From Falsiroseomonas algicola (lineage in GTDB: Bacteria > Pseudomonadota > Alphaproteobacteria > Acetobacterales > Acetobacteraceae): a DNA stretch of 64,000 nucleotides. Below the pieces are notes generated by a model. That model was not told the origin of the DNA. It did no database searches and saw nothing but the letters and a program-made list of their open reading frames with translations. How positions within the stretch are numbered: position 1 is the stretch's first letter; each line of letters starts with the position of its first letter. Of this stretch, positions 41,757 to 50,202 are shown one piece after another. The DNA is taken from contig NZ_JAAIKB010000019.1 of assembly GCF_011040385.1 (NCBI RefSeq), positions 1-64,000 of the forward strand. Direction: 5' to 3'. Made by a program: the position numbers and the translations under genes.

Positions 41757-43538
41757 TCAGCCTTCCGCCGTCACGAGCGCCGTGGCGGCGGCTGCAGTCA
41801 GGGGGCGGCCCAGCAGGTAGCCCTGCGCGGCCTCGCATCCGGCCTGGCGCACAACCTGAAGCTGACCATCCGTCTCGATCCCTTCCGCCACCACCTTGAG
41901 GCCGAGCGCGTGGATGGTGGAGACGAGGCCCGTCAGCAGTCGCCTCTCCCGCGTATCGGTCACCACGCGCATGACAAGCGCGCGGTCGAGCTTCACGGTA
42001 TCGACCGAAAGCCCACCCAGCACGCCGAGTGAGGAGTAGCCGGCGCCGAAATCATCCAGGGCCACGCGGATGCCAAGCGCCCGGATCGCCTCCACCACCT
42101 CGCCCGCCTTGGGGCCGAGGGCGACGGTTTCCGTCACCTCCGCCACCAGGGCCTTGGCGGGCAGCTTCTCGGCATCGAGCACCGCCTTGAACATGCCGGG
42201 CACATCGGCCTCCGCGATCTGGCGGCCGGAGAGGTTGACCGTGACGTAGAGGTCCCGGGTCGTGCCCGCTCCCCATTGCGCCGCCTGCGCCGCGGCGACG
42301 CGCAGCGCCCAGGCGCCGAGGTCGAGGATGATCCGCCCTTCCTCCGCGATGGCGATGAACTCGCCCGGGGAGACGAAGCCCAGCGTCGGGTGCCGCCAGC
42401 GCATCAGCGCCTCGAACCCCAGCAGGCGGCGATCGGCGATGTTGAAGATGGGCTGGTAGTAGATGGCGGTTTCCTGCCGCGCGATGGCATGCGGCAGGTC
42501 GCGCACCACGGTCAGGCGGCGTTCCGCGGCTTCCTGCATGGCGGGGGTGAAGAGGATGCAGCGGCTGCCGCCCTCCCGCCGCGCCACGCTGCCCGCCACC
42601 AGCGCGGCGTCGTCCAGCGCCACGCGGTCCGCCGTGGCGCGATGGGCGACGCCGATGCTGGCGGTCAGGTGCAGGGCGCCGGTCGGCTGGGGCACCGGTT
42701 CCTCGATCGCGGCACGCAGCCGCTCCGCCACCGCCAGCGCATCCGCCTGGCTGGCGCAGGAAGCGGAGGCGATGGCGAATTCATCGCTGCCGATGCGGGC
42801 GGTGAACCATTCCGGCCCCGCCGCCTGGCGCAACCGGGCACCGATGGTCTGCAGGATGATGTCGCCAACGGCGCTGCCGCCGGCCTCGTTCAGCGCGGCG
42901 AAACCGTCGAGGTCGATGGCGATCACCGCCATGCCGCTGCCATCGCGGGCCGCGTCCAGGGTCATCTCCGCCAGGCGGGCGCTGAAGGCGGCACGGTTGG
43001 GCATGCCGGTCAGCGGGTCGCGCGCCCGCGCCTCCTCCCGCTCCGCCTCGGCCTCCGCCAGGCGGCGGCTTTCCTGCACGCGGCTCCGCGCCTCATGCCG
43101 CTTGGTGGCGGCGCGGCTGCGGGCGGCGGCCACCACCGCGATCATCTCATCCAGCGTGAAGGGCTTGCGGACGAAATCGAAGGCGCCGGCGCGCACGGCG
43201 GCCACCGCATCCTCGATCGTCGCATGGCCGGTCATCACCACCGTCTCGATGGCATCCGTCTCCGGCCGGTTCATGACCAGGCGGCGGACCAGGGACAGGC
43301 CATCCTCCCCCGGCATGCGGATATCCGTGACGACCACGCCGATATCGGCGGTCTCCGCCAGCGCGGCCTGGGCGGTGATGGCGGAGGTGGCGATCTTCAC
43401 CGCCATCCCGGCCTCTTCCAGGCCGAGCGCCAGCTCCTCCGCGATCCAGACCTCGTCATCCACGACCAGCACGACCAGCCGGGCCTCTTCGGCCGGCATC
43501 CCATCCCCGGTTGCGGGCTGGGTCTCGTTGGCGAACAT
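41757..43538 (-). CDS. response regulator with GGDEF and EAL domains
   Basis: c-di-GMP enzyme under two-component control, 593 aa. The receiver (about 20-140) has VVDDE, phospho-acceptor VVTDIRMPGEDG, and KPFTLDE. The GGDEF domain (about 170-330) reads RIGSDEFAIA, so the second Gly is Ser and cyclase activity may be reduced or lost. The EAL domain (about 345-590) looks complete: GFEALMRWRHPTLG, VTVNLSGRQ, VAEVTETVAL, ALDDFGAGYSSLG, VKLDRAL, VAEGIETDGQL, GYLLGRPL. Phosphodiesterase activity is therefore expected. Probably partnered by one of the nearby histidine kinases. Confidence 0.93.
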   Translation of the reverse strand: MFANETQPATGDGMPAEEARLVVLVVDDEVWIAEELALGLEEAGMAVKIATSAITAQAALAETADIGVVVTDIRMPGEDGLSLVRRLVMNRPETDAIETVVMTGHATIEDAVAAVRAGAFDFVRKPFTLDEMIAVVAAARSRAATKRHEARSRVQESRRLAEAEAEREEARARDPLTGMPNRAAFSARLAEMTLDAARDGSGMAVIAIDLDGFAALNEAGGSAVGDIILQTIGARLRQAAGPEWFTARIGSDEFAIASASCASQADALAVAERLRAAIEEPVPQPTGALHLTASIGVAHRATADRVALDDAALVAGSVARREGGSRCILFTPAMQEAAERRLTVVRDLPHAIARQETAIYYQPIFNIADRRLLGFEALMRWRHPTLGFVSPGEFIAIAEEGRIILDLGAWALRVAAAQAAQWGAGTTRDLYVTVNLSGRQIAEADVPGMFKAVLDAEKLPAKALVAEVTETVALGPKAGEVVEAIRALGIRVALDDFGAGYSSLGVLGGLSVDTVKLDRALVMRVVTDTRERRLLTGLVSTIHALGLKVVAEGIETDGQLQVVRQAGCEAAQGYLLGRPLTAAAATALVTAEG

Positions 43539-43723
43539 GCCTGGTCATCCTTGGCAAACTGTCGTCGTCGCCCCGGACTCAGCGGGAACGCCGGCCGGGG
43601 ACAGCGGCACACACAAGCAGGATGATATTAGCAAGTGCTGAAGCAGCCGCCATCAAGATCGGGCTTGGCGAGGCACGGCCGTGAAACCAACGAAACAATC
43701 CGGCAGCGGGCACGCCGCCTGGG

Positions 43724-44194
43724 TCAGTCGCCCGCGCCCGGATTCCCCACACCGGGATCCCGGCTGGAGATGCCCGCCCGGCGCGCCCGCGCCAGGTCCA
43801 GCGCTTCCTCCACCGCCCGCGCCAGGTCGTCCCAGGCGAAGGGCTTGTTCAGCACCACCCGCGCCCCGGCCTGCCGCGCCGCCTGCTTCTCGGCCGCGGA
43901 GGCGTGGCCGCTCATCATCACGACTTCCGGCACCGCGGCACCTCGCGCGGGGTCGCGCAGCCGGCGGATCAGGCCGAGCCCGTCCATGCCCGGCATCCGA
44001 AGGTCCGTCACCACCACGCCGATACGGCCCTCATTGGCATCAAGCAGCGCGAGGACCTGCTCCGCCGAACCGGCGGCCAGGGTCTGGAATCCATCTGCGG
44101 ACAGGCCCTCGGCGATTTCCCGGGCGATGTCGGGTTCGTCGTCCACCACGACCACCATGGCGCAATCGGTGGATGACACGGTCCCAATATCCAT
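43724..44194 (-). CDS. single-domain response regulator (receiver only)
   Basis: A 156-aa receiver with all phosphorylation residues: VVVVDDEPDIAREI, acceptor Asp in VVVTDLRMPGMDGLGL, Ser in MMSGHAS and Lys in VLNKPFAWDD. No output domain follows, only a short basic tail. The ATG at 44194 is chosen; the frame to 44293 adds Pro-rich sequence lying in the divergent promoter region. The receiver resembles that of the GGDEF-EAL protein at 41757. Divergent from the OmpR-type gene at 44443. Confidence 0.88.
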   Translation of the reverse strand: MDIGTVSSTDCAMVVVVDDEPDIAREIAEGLSADGFQTLAAGSAEQVLALLDANEGRIGVVVTDLRMPGMDGLGLIRRLRDPARGAAVPEVVMMSGHASAAEKQAARQAGARVVLNKPFAWDDLARAVEEALDLARARRAGISSRDPGVGNPGAGD

Positions 44195-44442
44195 TATCCG
44201 GTCTCGCTGGACCCCCTGCGGATCCTTTGCCGATGGGGGAGGGATCCGTGGTGCGGGGCACCCCGCGGCGTGTCCAACGCCGCCCATCTTCATGGCGGCG
44301 GGATATTGACGGAAGACAGGGCTTTGAGTTTGTCGGGAAGTGTCGGATTTTCTGTCCTGTTGTCCCGAAGATACCCAGACCGCACGAAATCAGGGCATCA
44401 TGGGGCGACGCCGGCTACGGATCGGGAGCTTTGGTCTTGTCA

Positions 44443-45198
44443 ATGTCGTCAGGCACGGAACTCGGCGCGGAGGAGGCGGGGCCGGCGCCCAACGTCCTCA
44501 TCGTCGAGGATGACGAGGCGCTGGCCGAGGAGATGGCGCTCACGCTGTCCGACTACGGGATGCGCCCCACCACGGCTGCCACCTGGGAAGCCGCCATCGC
44601 GGCGGTCGAGGCCGCGCAACCCGACCTGGTCGTGCTCGACCAGCGGCTGGGCCGCGTCGACACCCTCCCGCGCATCGGCACGCTGCGCGCGCTGACCGAC
44701 GCGCCGGTCCTGATCCTGACCGGCAACCGCGCCGAGACGGACCGGATCGTGGCGCTGGAGATCGGCGCCGACGATTTCCTCCTCAAGCCGATCTCCGGGC
44801 GGGAACTGGTCGCCCGCATCCGCGCCCATCTGCGCCGCGTCCAGCAGACCCGCCCGGCCGAGAAGGAGCGGGAGAAGGAGAAGGAGCCGGAGGCCCCCCA
44901 GGGCAGCGCCTGGACCCTGCTGACGGTGGAACGGGAGTTGCGCCGCGGCGATGGCTCCGTCGTGCCGCTGACGGGCGCGGAGTTCGACCTGCTGGCCGTG
45001 CTGGCCGAAGCCCCCGGCCACCCGGTGGACCGGGAGACGCTGACCAAGCGCGTGCTCCGCCGCCCCTGGCGGCCGGATGACCGGGCGCTCGACAACCTGG
45101 TCATGCATCTCCGCCGCAAGCTCGGCCCGGGCGGCGACAGGGCGATCACCGCCATCCGCAGCCAGGGCTACGTCTTCACGGGCTTTCCCCGGGGCTAG
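44443..45198 (+). CDS. OmpR-family response regulator
   Basis: A conventional DNA-binding response regulator, 251 aa. The receiver has NVLIVEDDEALAEEMALTL, acceptor Asp in LVVLDQRLGRVDTLP, ILTGNRAE and the Lys in DDFLLKPISGREL. A charged linker (EKEREKEKEPE) separates it from the winged helix (LTGAEFDLLAVLAEAPGHPV, RALDNLVMHLRRKLGP, AIRSQGYVFTGF). The start follows a 248-nt divergent intergenic region. The PAS histidine kinase begins 196 nt downstream and is the likely partner. Confidence 0.93.
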   Translation: MSSGTELGAEEAGPAPNVLIVEDDEALAEEMALTLSDYGMRPTTAATWEAAIAAVEAAQPDLVVLDQRLGRVDTLPRIGTLRALTDAPVLILTGNRAETDRIVALEIGADDFLLKPISGRELVARIRAHLRRVQQTRPAEKEREKEKEPEAPQGSAWTLLTVERELRRGDGSVVPLTGAEFDLLAVLAEAPGHPVDRETLTKRVLRRPWRPDDRALDNLVMHLRRKLGPGGDRAITAIRSQGYVFTGFPRG

Positions 45199-45394
45199 CG
45201 ACGATGGCCGCGGGCGGCAGCCCGGCCGCACGGCCAGGCGCCCCTACCGCACCCGCGCCGCAGGGCGCCGGGCTTGGCCATGCGCGCGCCCTGTTGGCGC
45301 CGGAAGGCGGCGCCCCTGCCCGCCGCCACATTCCGGCAACACCCATCCGCCATGAAGGCACCTGCACCGGACCAGGTTCGCCCACCCTTCCCCC

Positions 45395-47560
45395 ATGCCC
45401 GTGCCGCCCCGTCCCATGAATGCGCAGGCGCCGCTTCCGCCGCTGGCGCCCGCCGCGGCCCCGCCCCGCCGCTGGCTGGCCTGGCTGTCCGCCATCGCCA
45501 TCGGCTGCGCGCTGCTCCTGGCCGGGGAGGCGCTGATCGCCCGCCTGTCGCGCGATGCGACCGACAGCGCGCGGGTCGAGGCGGAGGCCGCCGCCGACGT
45601 CGTCCACCAGGTGCTGCTGCGGCGGCTGGAGGCGGTGGAAGTCCTGCACCGCCTCACCCAGTCCTGGCTGGTCCTGCGCGAATCCGGCAACGACCAGGGC
45701 CGCTCCGCCATCGAGACGGAACTCGCCAGCACGGTGAATGCCGGCCAGTTCGGCTTCATCCAGGTCGCCATCATCGGCCGCGACGGCTGGATGCTCTGGT
45801 CCTCCATCCCCGGATCCGGCGCGCCCGTCTATCTCGGCGACCGGGAGCATTTCCAGGTCCATGCCCGGGGCCTGCGCAGCCTGTTCATCAGCATCCCGCT
45901 GGTCGGCCGCGTCAGCCAGCGCTGGACGGTGCAGTTGACCCGCCCGCTGCTCGGCCCCGACGCAGCCTTCGCCGGCGTCGCCGTCGTCTCGATGGACCTG
46001 CATGACCTGTCGGATGCGCTGGCGGAAATCCAGTTCCGTCCGCAGGACAGCGCCATGCTCCTGCGCGGCACGATGCGCGCCGCCCACAGCCGCAATCCGG
46101 GCGCCGCCATCGGCACGGAACTGCCGGCGGAGGATCCGCTGCGCCTGGCCCACCCCGACCAGATGACCGGATCCATGCTGCGCGCCACGCCGGAGGGGCA
46201 GCAGAGCATCACGGCCTGGCGGCGGGTTGCCGGCACGCCACTCACCGTCGCCTATATCCGGGACTATGCCGCCAGCCAGGCCGGCGTCGCCAACCTCGCG
46301 CTCCTTGTCCGCCTGACCGCCGGCGCGGGTGCCGCCATGGCGCTGATGCTGGTCTGGGTCGGCCTGTCCCGCCGCGGCCGCGCCGCCGCCCGCCGTGCCG
46401 CGGAAGCGGCGGAGATCGAACGCTCCCTCGCCCAGGCGGCCAGCCGCACCTATGCGCGCCGCATCGGCGGCCTGCCCGGGCTGATCTATGGCGGCGACAT
46501 CCTGCCCGACGGCACCTTCACCCTGACGCATGCCAGCGAGAGCGCGGAACGCGTCATCGGCTGGACCGCCGAACAGCTGCTCTCCCTGCCCGATCCGCAT
46601 GTGCTGATGGAGCCCGAGGACGCGTCCCGCCAGGGCGACTTCTACGCAAGCGTCGCGGACCAGGGGGAGGCGCAGCGCGAGTTCCGGGTGCGCCGCGCCG
46701 ACGGGCAATGGATCTGGGTGCGCGATTCCGTCCGCGTGGTCGATCGCCGCGCCGATGGATCGACGGAAATGGTGGGCTACGTCGCCGACATCTCCGACGA
46801 ACGCGCGATCCAGGCCAGGCTGCAGAATGCCGGCCGCCTGACCACGCTGGGCGAGATGGCGACCGGCCTGGCGCATGAGCTGAACCAGCCGCTCGCCGTC
46901 ATGTCGCTGGCGGCCGACAACGCCTCCCGCGCCCTGCAGCGCCGGGGCGCGGCGGCGCTGCCGGACATCCAGGAAAGGCTGTCACGCATCGGCCAGCAGG
47001 CCCAGCGCGCCCGCGACATCGTGGACCACCTCCGGGTCTTCGGCCGGTCGGACGAGGGAGAGCCGGAGCCGATCGCCCTCTCCCAGGCCGTGCAGGGCGC
47101 CGCGGTGCTGACCAATGGCGCGCTGCATGCCTCCGGCATCGACCTGGCGGTGGAACTGCCGGGCGACCTGCCGCTGGTGATGGCGCGGCTGGTGCCGCTG
47201 GAACAGGCCATCGTGAACCTGGTGATGAACGCCCGCGACGCGATCGACGAGCATCGCCGCGATGGCGAAGGCCCGGGCTGGATCCGCATCGGCGCGACCG
47301 TGCAGGGGCGGATGGTGGCCATGACCATCGCCGACAGCGGCGGCGGCATCCCCGACAGCCACATGGAACGGCTCTTCGAGCCCTTCTTCACCACCAAGGC
47401 GCCCGGCAAGGGCACCGGGCTCGGCCTGCCGCTGGTGCATGCCGCCATGCGCGCCTTCGGCGGATCGATCACCGCCGCCAACGGCCCCGATGGCGCGGTG
47501 ATGACGCTGACCTTCGCCATCGCGACGCCGCCAGCGACCCCGCCAGGCCTGGAAGCCTGA
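45395..47560 (+). CDS. PAS-domain sensor histidine kinase with periplasmic sensor
   Basis: A 721-aa kinase. A first membrane segment near 27-50 and a second near 300-325 flank a dCache-like periplasmic domain (VAIIGRDGWMLWSSIPGSG, DREHFQVHARG). A PAS/PAC region (about 355-475: SAERVIGWTAEQLLSL, EFRVRRADGQWIWVRDSVRV) follows. The H-box is LGEMATGLAHELNQPLAVMS with His near 492. The ATPase has NLVMNARDAIDEH, IADSGGGIPD, LFEPFFTTK and GTGLGLPLVHAAM. Architecture matches the kinase at 50203, its probable paralogue. Confidence 0.92.
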   Translation: MPVPPRPMNAQAPLPPLAPAAAPPRRWLAWLSAIAIGCALLLAGEALIARLSRDATDSARVEAEAAADVVHQVLLRRLEAVEVLHRLTQSWLVLRESGNDQGRSAIETELASTVNAGQFGFIQVAIIGRDGWMLWSSIPGSGAPVYLGDREHFQVHARGLRSLFISIPLVGRVSQRWTVQLTRPLLGPDAAFAGVAVVSMDLHDLSDALAEIQFRPQDSAMLLRGTMRAAHSRNPGAAIGTELPAEDPLRLAHPDQMTGSMLRATPEGQQSITAWRRVAGTPLTVAYIRDYAASQAGVANLALLVRLTAGAGAAMALMLVWVGLSRRGRAAARRAAEAAEIERSLAQAASRTYARRIGGLPGLIYGGDILPDGTFTLTHASESAERVIGWTAEQLLSLPDPHVLMEPEDASRQGDFYASVADQGEAQREFRVRRADGQWIWVRDSVRVVDRRADGSTEMVGYVADISDERAIQARLQNAGRLTTLGEMATGLAHELNQPLAVMSLAADNASRALQRRGAAALPDIQERLSRIGQQAQRARDIVDHLRVFGRSDEGEPEPIALSQAVQGAAVLTNGALHASGIDLAVELPGDLPLVMARLVPLEQAIVNLVMNARDAIDEHRRDGEGPGWIRIGATVQGRMVAMTIADSGGGIPDSHMERLFEPFFTTKAPGKGTGLGLPLVHAAMRAFGGSITAANGPDGAVMTLTFAIATPPATPPGLEA

Positions 47561-47583
47561 TCGCCCCACCAACGGCCCGCCAT

Positions 47584-47614
47584 GGCATGCCGCCCGCCCC
47601 CGGCGCGGCATGCC
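47584..47614 (+). terminator. hairpin behind the histidine kinase gene
   Basis: GGCATGCCGC (47584-47593) and GCGGCATGCC (47605-47614) form a perfect 10-bp stem with an 11-nt loop, 23 nt after the stop. No T-run follows, so intrinsic termination is uncertain. Confidence 0.4.
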
Positions 47615-47764
47615 TGGCTGACACTTCAGGATCAGCGTCGAGACATTTCCTGACATACCGCACAAAACACGTAAACGAGAGCTTGTGGCGGTGACCAACC
47701 CTTAAGAAAGCCGACTCGATCCTGAGACACCCTGCGGCGACATTGATCCCGTTACGGATCGAGG

Positions 47765-47783
47765 GCGAACGAACATCGTTCGC
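47765..47783. promoter_or_regulatory. perfect palindrome upstream of the CtrA-like regulator gene
   Basis: GCGAACGA-aca-TCGTTCGC is an 8+3+8 inverted repeat that ends 30 nt before the ATG at 47814. It could be an operator, possibly autoregulatory, or an mRNA hairpin. The 100 nt upstream is more AT-rich than its surroundings and contains a TTAA, but no full CtrA box (TTAA-N7-TTAA). Confidence 0.45.
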
Positions 47784-47813
47784 TGCCGGGCGAAGATCGC
47801 GAGGGATACCGAC

Positions 47814-48590
47814 ATGCGCATTCTGGTTGTCGCTTCCACCCTGCCGGCGGGACAGAGGCTGAAGGTTGCCCTCGGGCATGAGGGGCTGATGGTGGACACC
47901 GTTGCCCTCGACGAAGATCCCGGCGCCGTCGCTGCGCAGACCGGCCCCTACGACGCCATCCTGATCGAGGCCGCGGGCCTCACCCCCGGTGTCATCGGTG
48001 GCATCCGCGCCGTGGCCCGCCAGCGCCTGGGCGTCCCCACCGTGGTGCTCGTCGCCGCCGCGACGCCAGAGAGCGAGGCGGAGGCACTCGATGCCGGCGC
48101 CGATGACGTGCTGATGGCGCCGATGGCGATCACCACCCTCGTCGTCCGGCTGCGGGCCCTGCAGCGCCGCATGCTCGGCCACCTCTCCGCCTGGATCACC
48201 ATCGGCAACACCACGCTGGACCAGGCGAACCTGGCGCTGACCGTCGATGGTCGCGATGTCCGCATCACGCGCCGCGAATTCGACGTGCTGGAGATGCTGT
48301 TCCTGCGCCGCGGCAGCCTGGTGACGAAGGCCGATTTCCTGCAGCGCCTCTACGGGTCGGATGAGGGGCCGGACAGCCGCACGCTCGACGTCTTCATCTG
48401 CAAGGTGCGCCGCAAGCTGGCGGCCGCCGGCGCTGCCGAGTTCATCCGCACCGCCTGGGGCCGCGGCTACATGGCGGAGGAGCCGCCGCCGGCCGCGATC
48501 GCCGCAGCCCGCGCCCGCTTCGCGGAAGGCCATCTGCGCCGCCCGAACCGCCTGACCAGCCCGGCCAAGGCCTGGGCAGAGGCCGCCTGA
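47814..48590 (+). CDS. CtrA-like regulator with degenerate receiver
   Basis: A 258-aa OmpR/CtrA-type protein. The receiver begins MRILVVASTLPAGQRLK, without the acidic pair, and the acceptor strand reads ILIEAAGLTPG (Glu/Ala, no Asp); the Lys position is Met-Ala (VLMAPMAI). The DNA-binding domain is close to CtrA: ITRREFDVLEMLFLRRGSLV, KADFLQRLYG, DVFICKVRRKLAAAGAAEFI, WGRGYMAEEP. It therefore probably acts without phosphorylation. Sister proteins are at 57238 and, more distantly, 40869. A basic tail of about 40 residues follows. The stop codon lies inside the first of three tandem hairpin repeats. Confidence 0.88.
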   Translation: MRILVVASTLPAGQRLKVALGHEGLMVDTVALDEDPGAVAAQTGPYDAILIEAAGLTPGVIGGIRAVARQRLGVPTVVLVAAATPESEAEALDAGADDVLMAPMAITTLVVRLRALQRRMLGHLSAWITIGNTTLDQANLALTVDGRDVRITRREFDVLEMLFLRRGSLVTKADFLQRLYGSDEGPDSRTLDVFICKVRRKLAAAGAAEFIRTAWGRGYMAEEPPPAAIAAARARFAEGHLRRPNRLTSPAKAWAEAA

Positions 48591-48649
48591 CGGCGGCGGG
48601 GGCCGAAGCCGCCTGACGGCGGCGGGTGGCGGAAGCCGCCTGACGGCGG
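48582..48649 (+). repeat. three tandem copies of a stop-codon-region hairpin
   Basis: GCCGCCTGACGGCGGCGGG occurs at 48582-48600 and 48608-48626, and its first 15 nt again at 48635-48649 (periods 26 and 27). Each unit folds as GCCGCC-TGAC-GGCGGC. The first unit includes the TGA of the regulator gene, so the copies appear to derive from the gene's 3' end. Confidence 0.85.
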
Positions 48650-48701
48650 TGGAGGGACGGCGGCGGCGCCGCGGCCACCGTCCCCACTGAAGCAGCAAAG
48701 C

Positions 48702-48733
48702 GCCCGCCCGGATGGCAGCATCCGGGCGGGCTT
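48702..48733 (+). terminator. strong hairpin terminator
   Basis: GCCCGCCCGGATG-gcag-CATCCGGGCGGGC is a perfect 13-bp stem with a tetraloop, followed by TTCGCCGTTTC. It lies 112 nt behind the CtrA-like regulator gene. The T-tract is weak, as often in high-GC genomes. Confidence 0.75.
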
Positions 48734-48910
48734 CGCCGTTTCTGCAACGCCCCGGCACCCCCTCAGTTTCTGCGGCCTTTCCCGATACTTGCGACCGGTT
48801 TCTGAACCTTCCCGACCGAACCCGACGGGATTTTCCCGCGCGCATGCGGCAACGATGCGGGAAGCCCGTCGTGCCCCAAAAACGGGCCATGGACGGCGCG
48901 GAGGAGTATC

Positions 48911-50134
48911 GTGGCCATCACCGAAGCGCCCTGCATGCCGTCGACGCCCGCGCAAACCGCGCGGCGCGGCTCCGTGCTGCCTGGGCGAAGAGCCTTGCTG
49001 ACCCTCGGCCTCGGCGGCGCGGCGAGCCTGACCCTGAGGCCGCGCACCGTCGCCGCGCCGGCGGCCAATCCCGGCATCATGCACCTGCCGCCAGCACCGC
49101 CCCTGGCCTCCACCGCCGATGTGCGGGACATCGCGGAATGGCGCCAGTTCCGCGACCGGTTCGTCGCGCGCGATGGCCGCGTCATCGATACCGGCAATGG
49201 CGGCGTCTCCCATTCCGAAGGCCAGGGCTTCGCGCTGCTGCTCGCCGAATGGTGCGCGGACCGCGCCAGCTTCGAACGCATCCTGTCCTGGACGCGCGAC
49301 AATCTCGCCCGCCCGCGCGACAACCTCTTCGCCTGGTCCTGGCGGCCACACCAGGCCATCGCGGTGCCGGACAACAACAACGCGACCGATGGCGACATCG
49401 CCATCGCCTGGGCGCTGCAGCGCGCCGCCGCGCGCTGGTCGGTCCCGGCGTGGGAGGACATGGCCGCCGCCATCACGCAGGACATCGTCAGGCTCTGCAC
49501 CCGCGACATCGCCGGACGGACGGTACTGCTGCCGGGTGCCTATGGCTTCACGCGGCCGAATGCCTGCGTGGTCAACCCCTCCTACTACATCCTGCCCGCC
49601 ATCCGCTCCCTTGCGCCGCTGGTGCCGGGGGCGGAGCTGCGGCGGATCGATGCCGATGGCCGCCACATCCTCTCCGCCGGCCGCTTCGGCAATTGGCGCC
49701 TGCCGCCGGACTGGCTGCACATCGATGCCGCGACGGGCCGCATGACGCCCGCCAGCGGCTGGCCGCCGCGCTTCTCCTGGGATGCGATCCGCGTGCCGCT
49801 CTACCTCGCCTGGGCCGGGCTGAACGAGGCCGACTCGCTCCGTGCCGCGGCCGCCTTCTGGGAAGCCGCGCGGCCGGAGACGCTGCCCGCCTGGACGGAC
49901 CTGCATACCGGCGCGCTATCCCCCTATCCCGGGCATGAGGGGGTGCGCGCCGTCGCCTCCCTCACCCTGTCCACGCGTCGCGCGGGGGCCGGGATCGTCC
50001 GGCCGGATTTTCCCGCCGTGTCCTCGGCGCCGGACTACTACGCGGCGGCGCTGATCATGCTGGCGCGCATGGCCTCCATGGAAGCCGGCCGGGGCGCCGC
50101 CGCGGGCGCGGTGCCGGCCGAAGGCGCCGCCTGA
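48911..50134 (+). CDS. glycoside hydrolase family 8 (endo-1,4-beta-glucanase, BcsZ-like)
   Basis: Secreted cellulase-type hydrolase, 407 aa. The N-terminal export signal has a twin-arginine-like start (GRRALLTLGLGGAASLTL). The GH8 catalytic Glu is in GGVSHSEGQGFALL and the Asp in PDNNNATDGDIAIAW. VNPSYYILPAIR and RFSWDAIRVPLYLAWAGLN are standard GH8 blocks. It starts at a GTG with GAGGAG upstream; an ATG at 48935 is an alternative. In many bacteria such an enzyme belongs to a cellulose synthase operon. Here no bcs genes are present; its neighbours are signalling genes, suggesting c-di-GMP-linked exopolysaccharide turnover (inference). A decayed paralogue lies at 6651. Confidence 0.93.
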   Translation: MAITEAPCMPSTPAQTARRGSVLPGRRALLTLGLGGAASLTLRPRTVAAPAANPGIMHLPPAPPLASTADVRDIAEWRQFRDRFVARDGRVIDTGNGGVSHSEGQGFALLLAEWCADRASFERILSWTRDNLARPRDNLFAWSWRPHQAIAVPDNNNATDGDIAIAWALQRAAARWSVPAWEDMAAAITQDIVRLCTRDIAGRTVLLPGAYGFTRPNACVVNPSYYILPAIRSLAPLVPGAELRRIDADGRHILSAGRFGNWRLPPDWLHIDAATGRMTPASGWPPRFSWDAIRVPLYLAWAGLNEADSLRAAAAFWEAARPETLPAWTDLHTGALSPYPGHEGVRAVASLTLSTRRAGAGIVRPDFPAVSSAPDYYAAALIMLARMASMEAGRGAAAGAVPAEGAA

Positions 50135-50202
50135 ACGCCAGCCGCGCGGGACGCGCGGCCGGGAATGTTTCCCGGCCGGCGCGATCGGCGCTATGGTCAC
50201 GC

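Noticed and set aside
47690-47720. TTAA-containing sequence before the CtrA-like gene as a CtrA box
   Set aside because: Only one TTAA half is present; the second TTAA seven bases on is missing.
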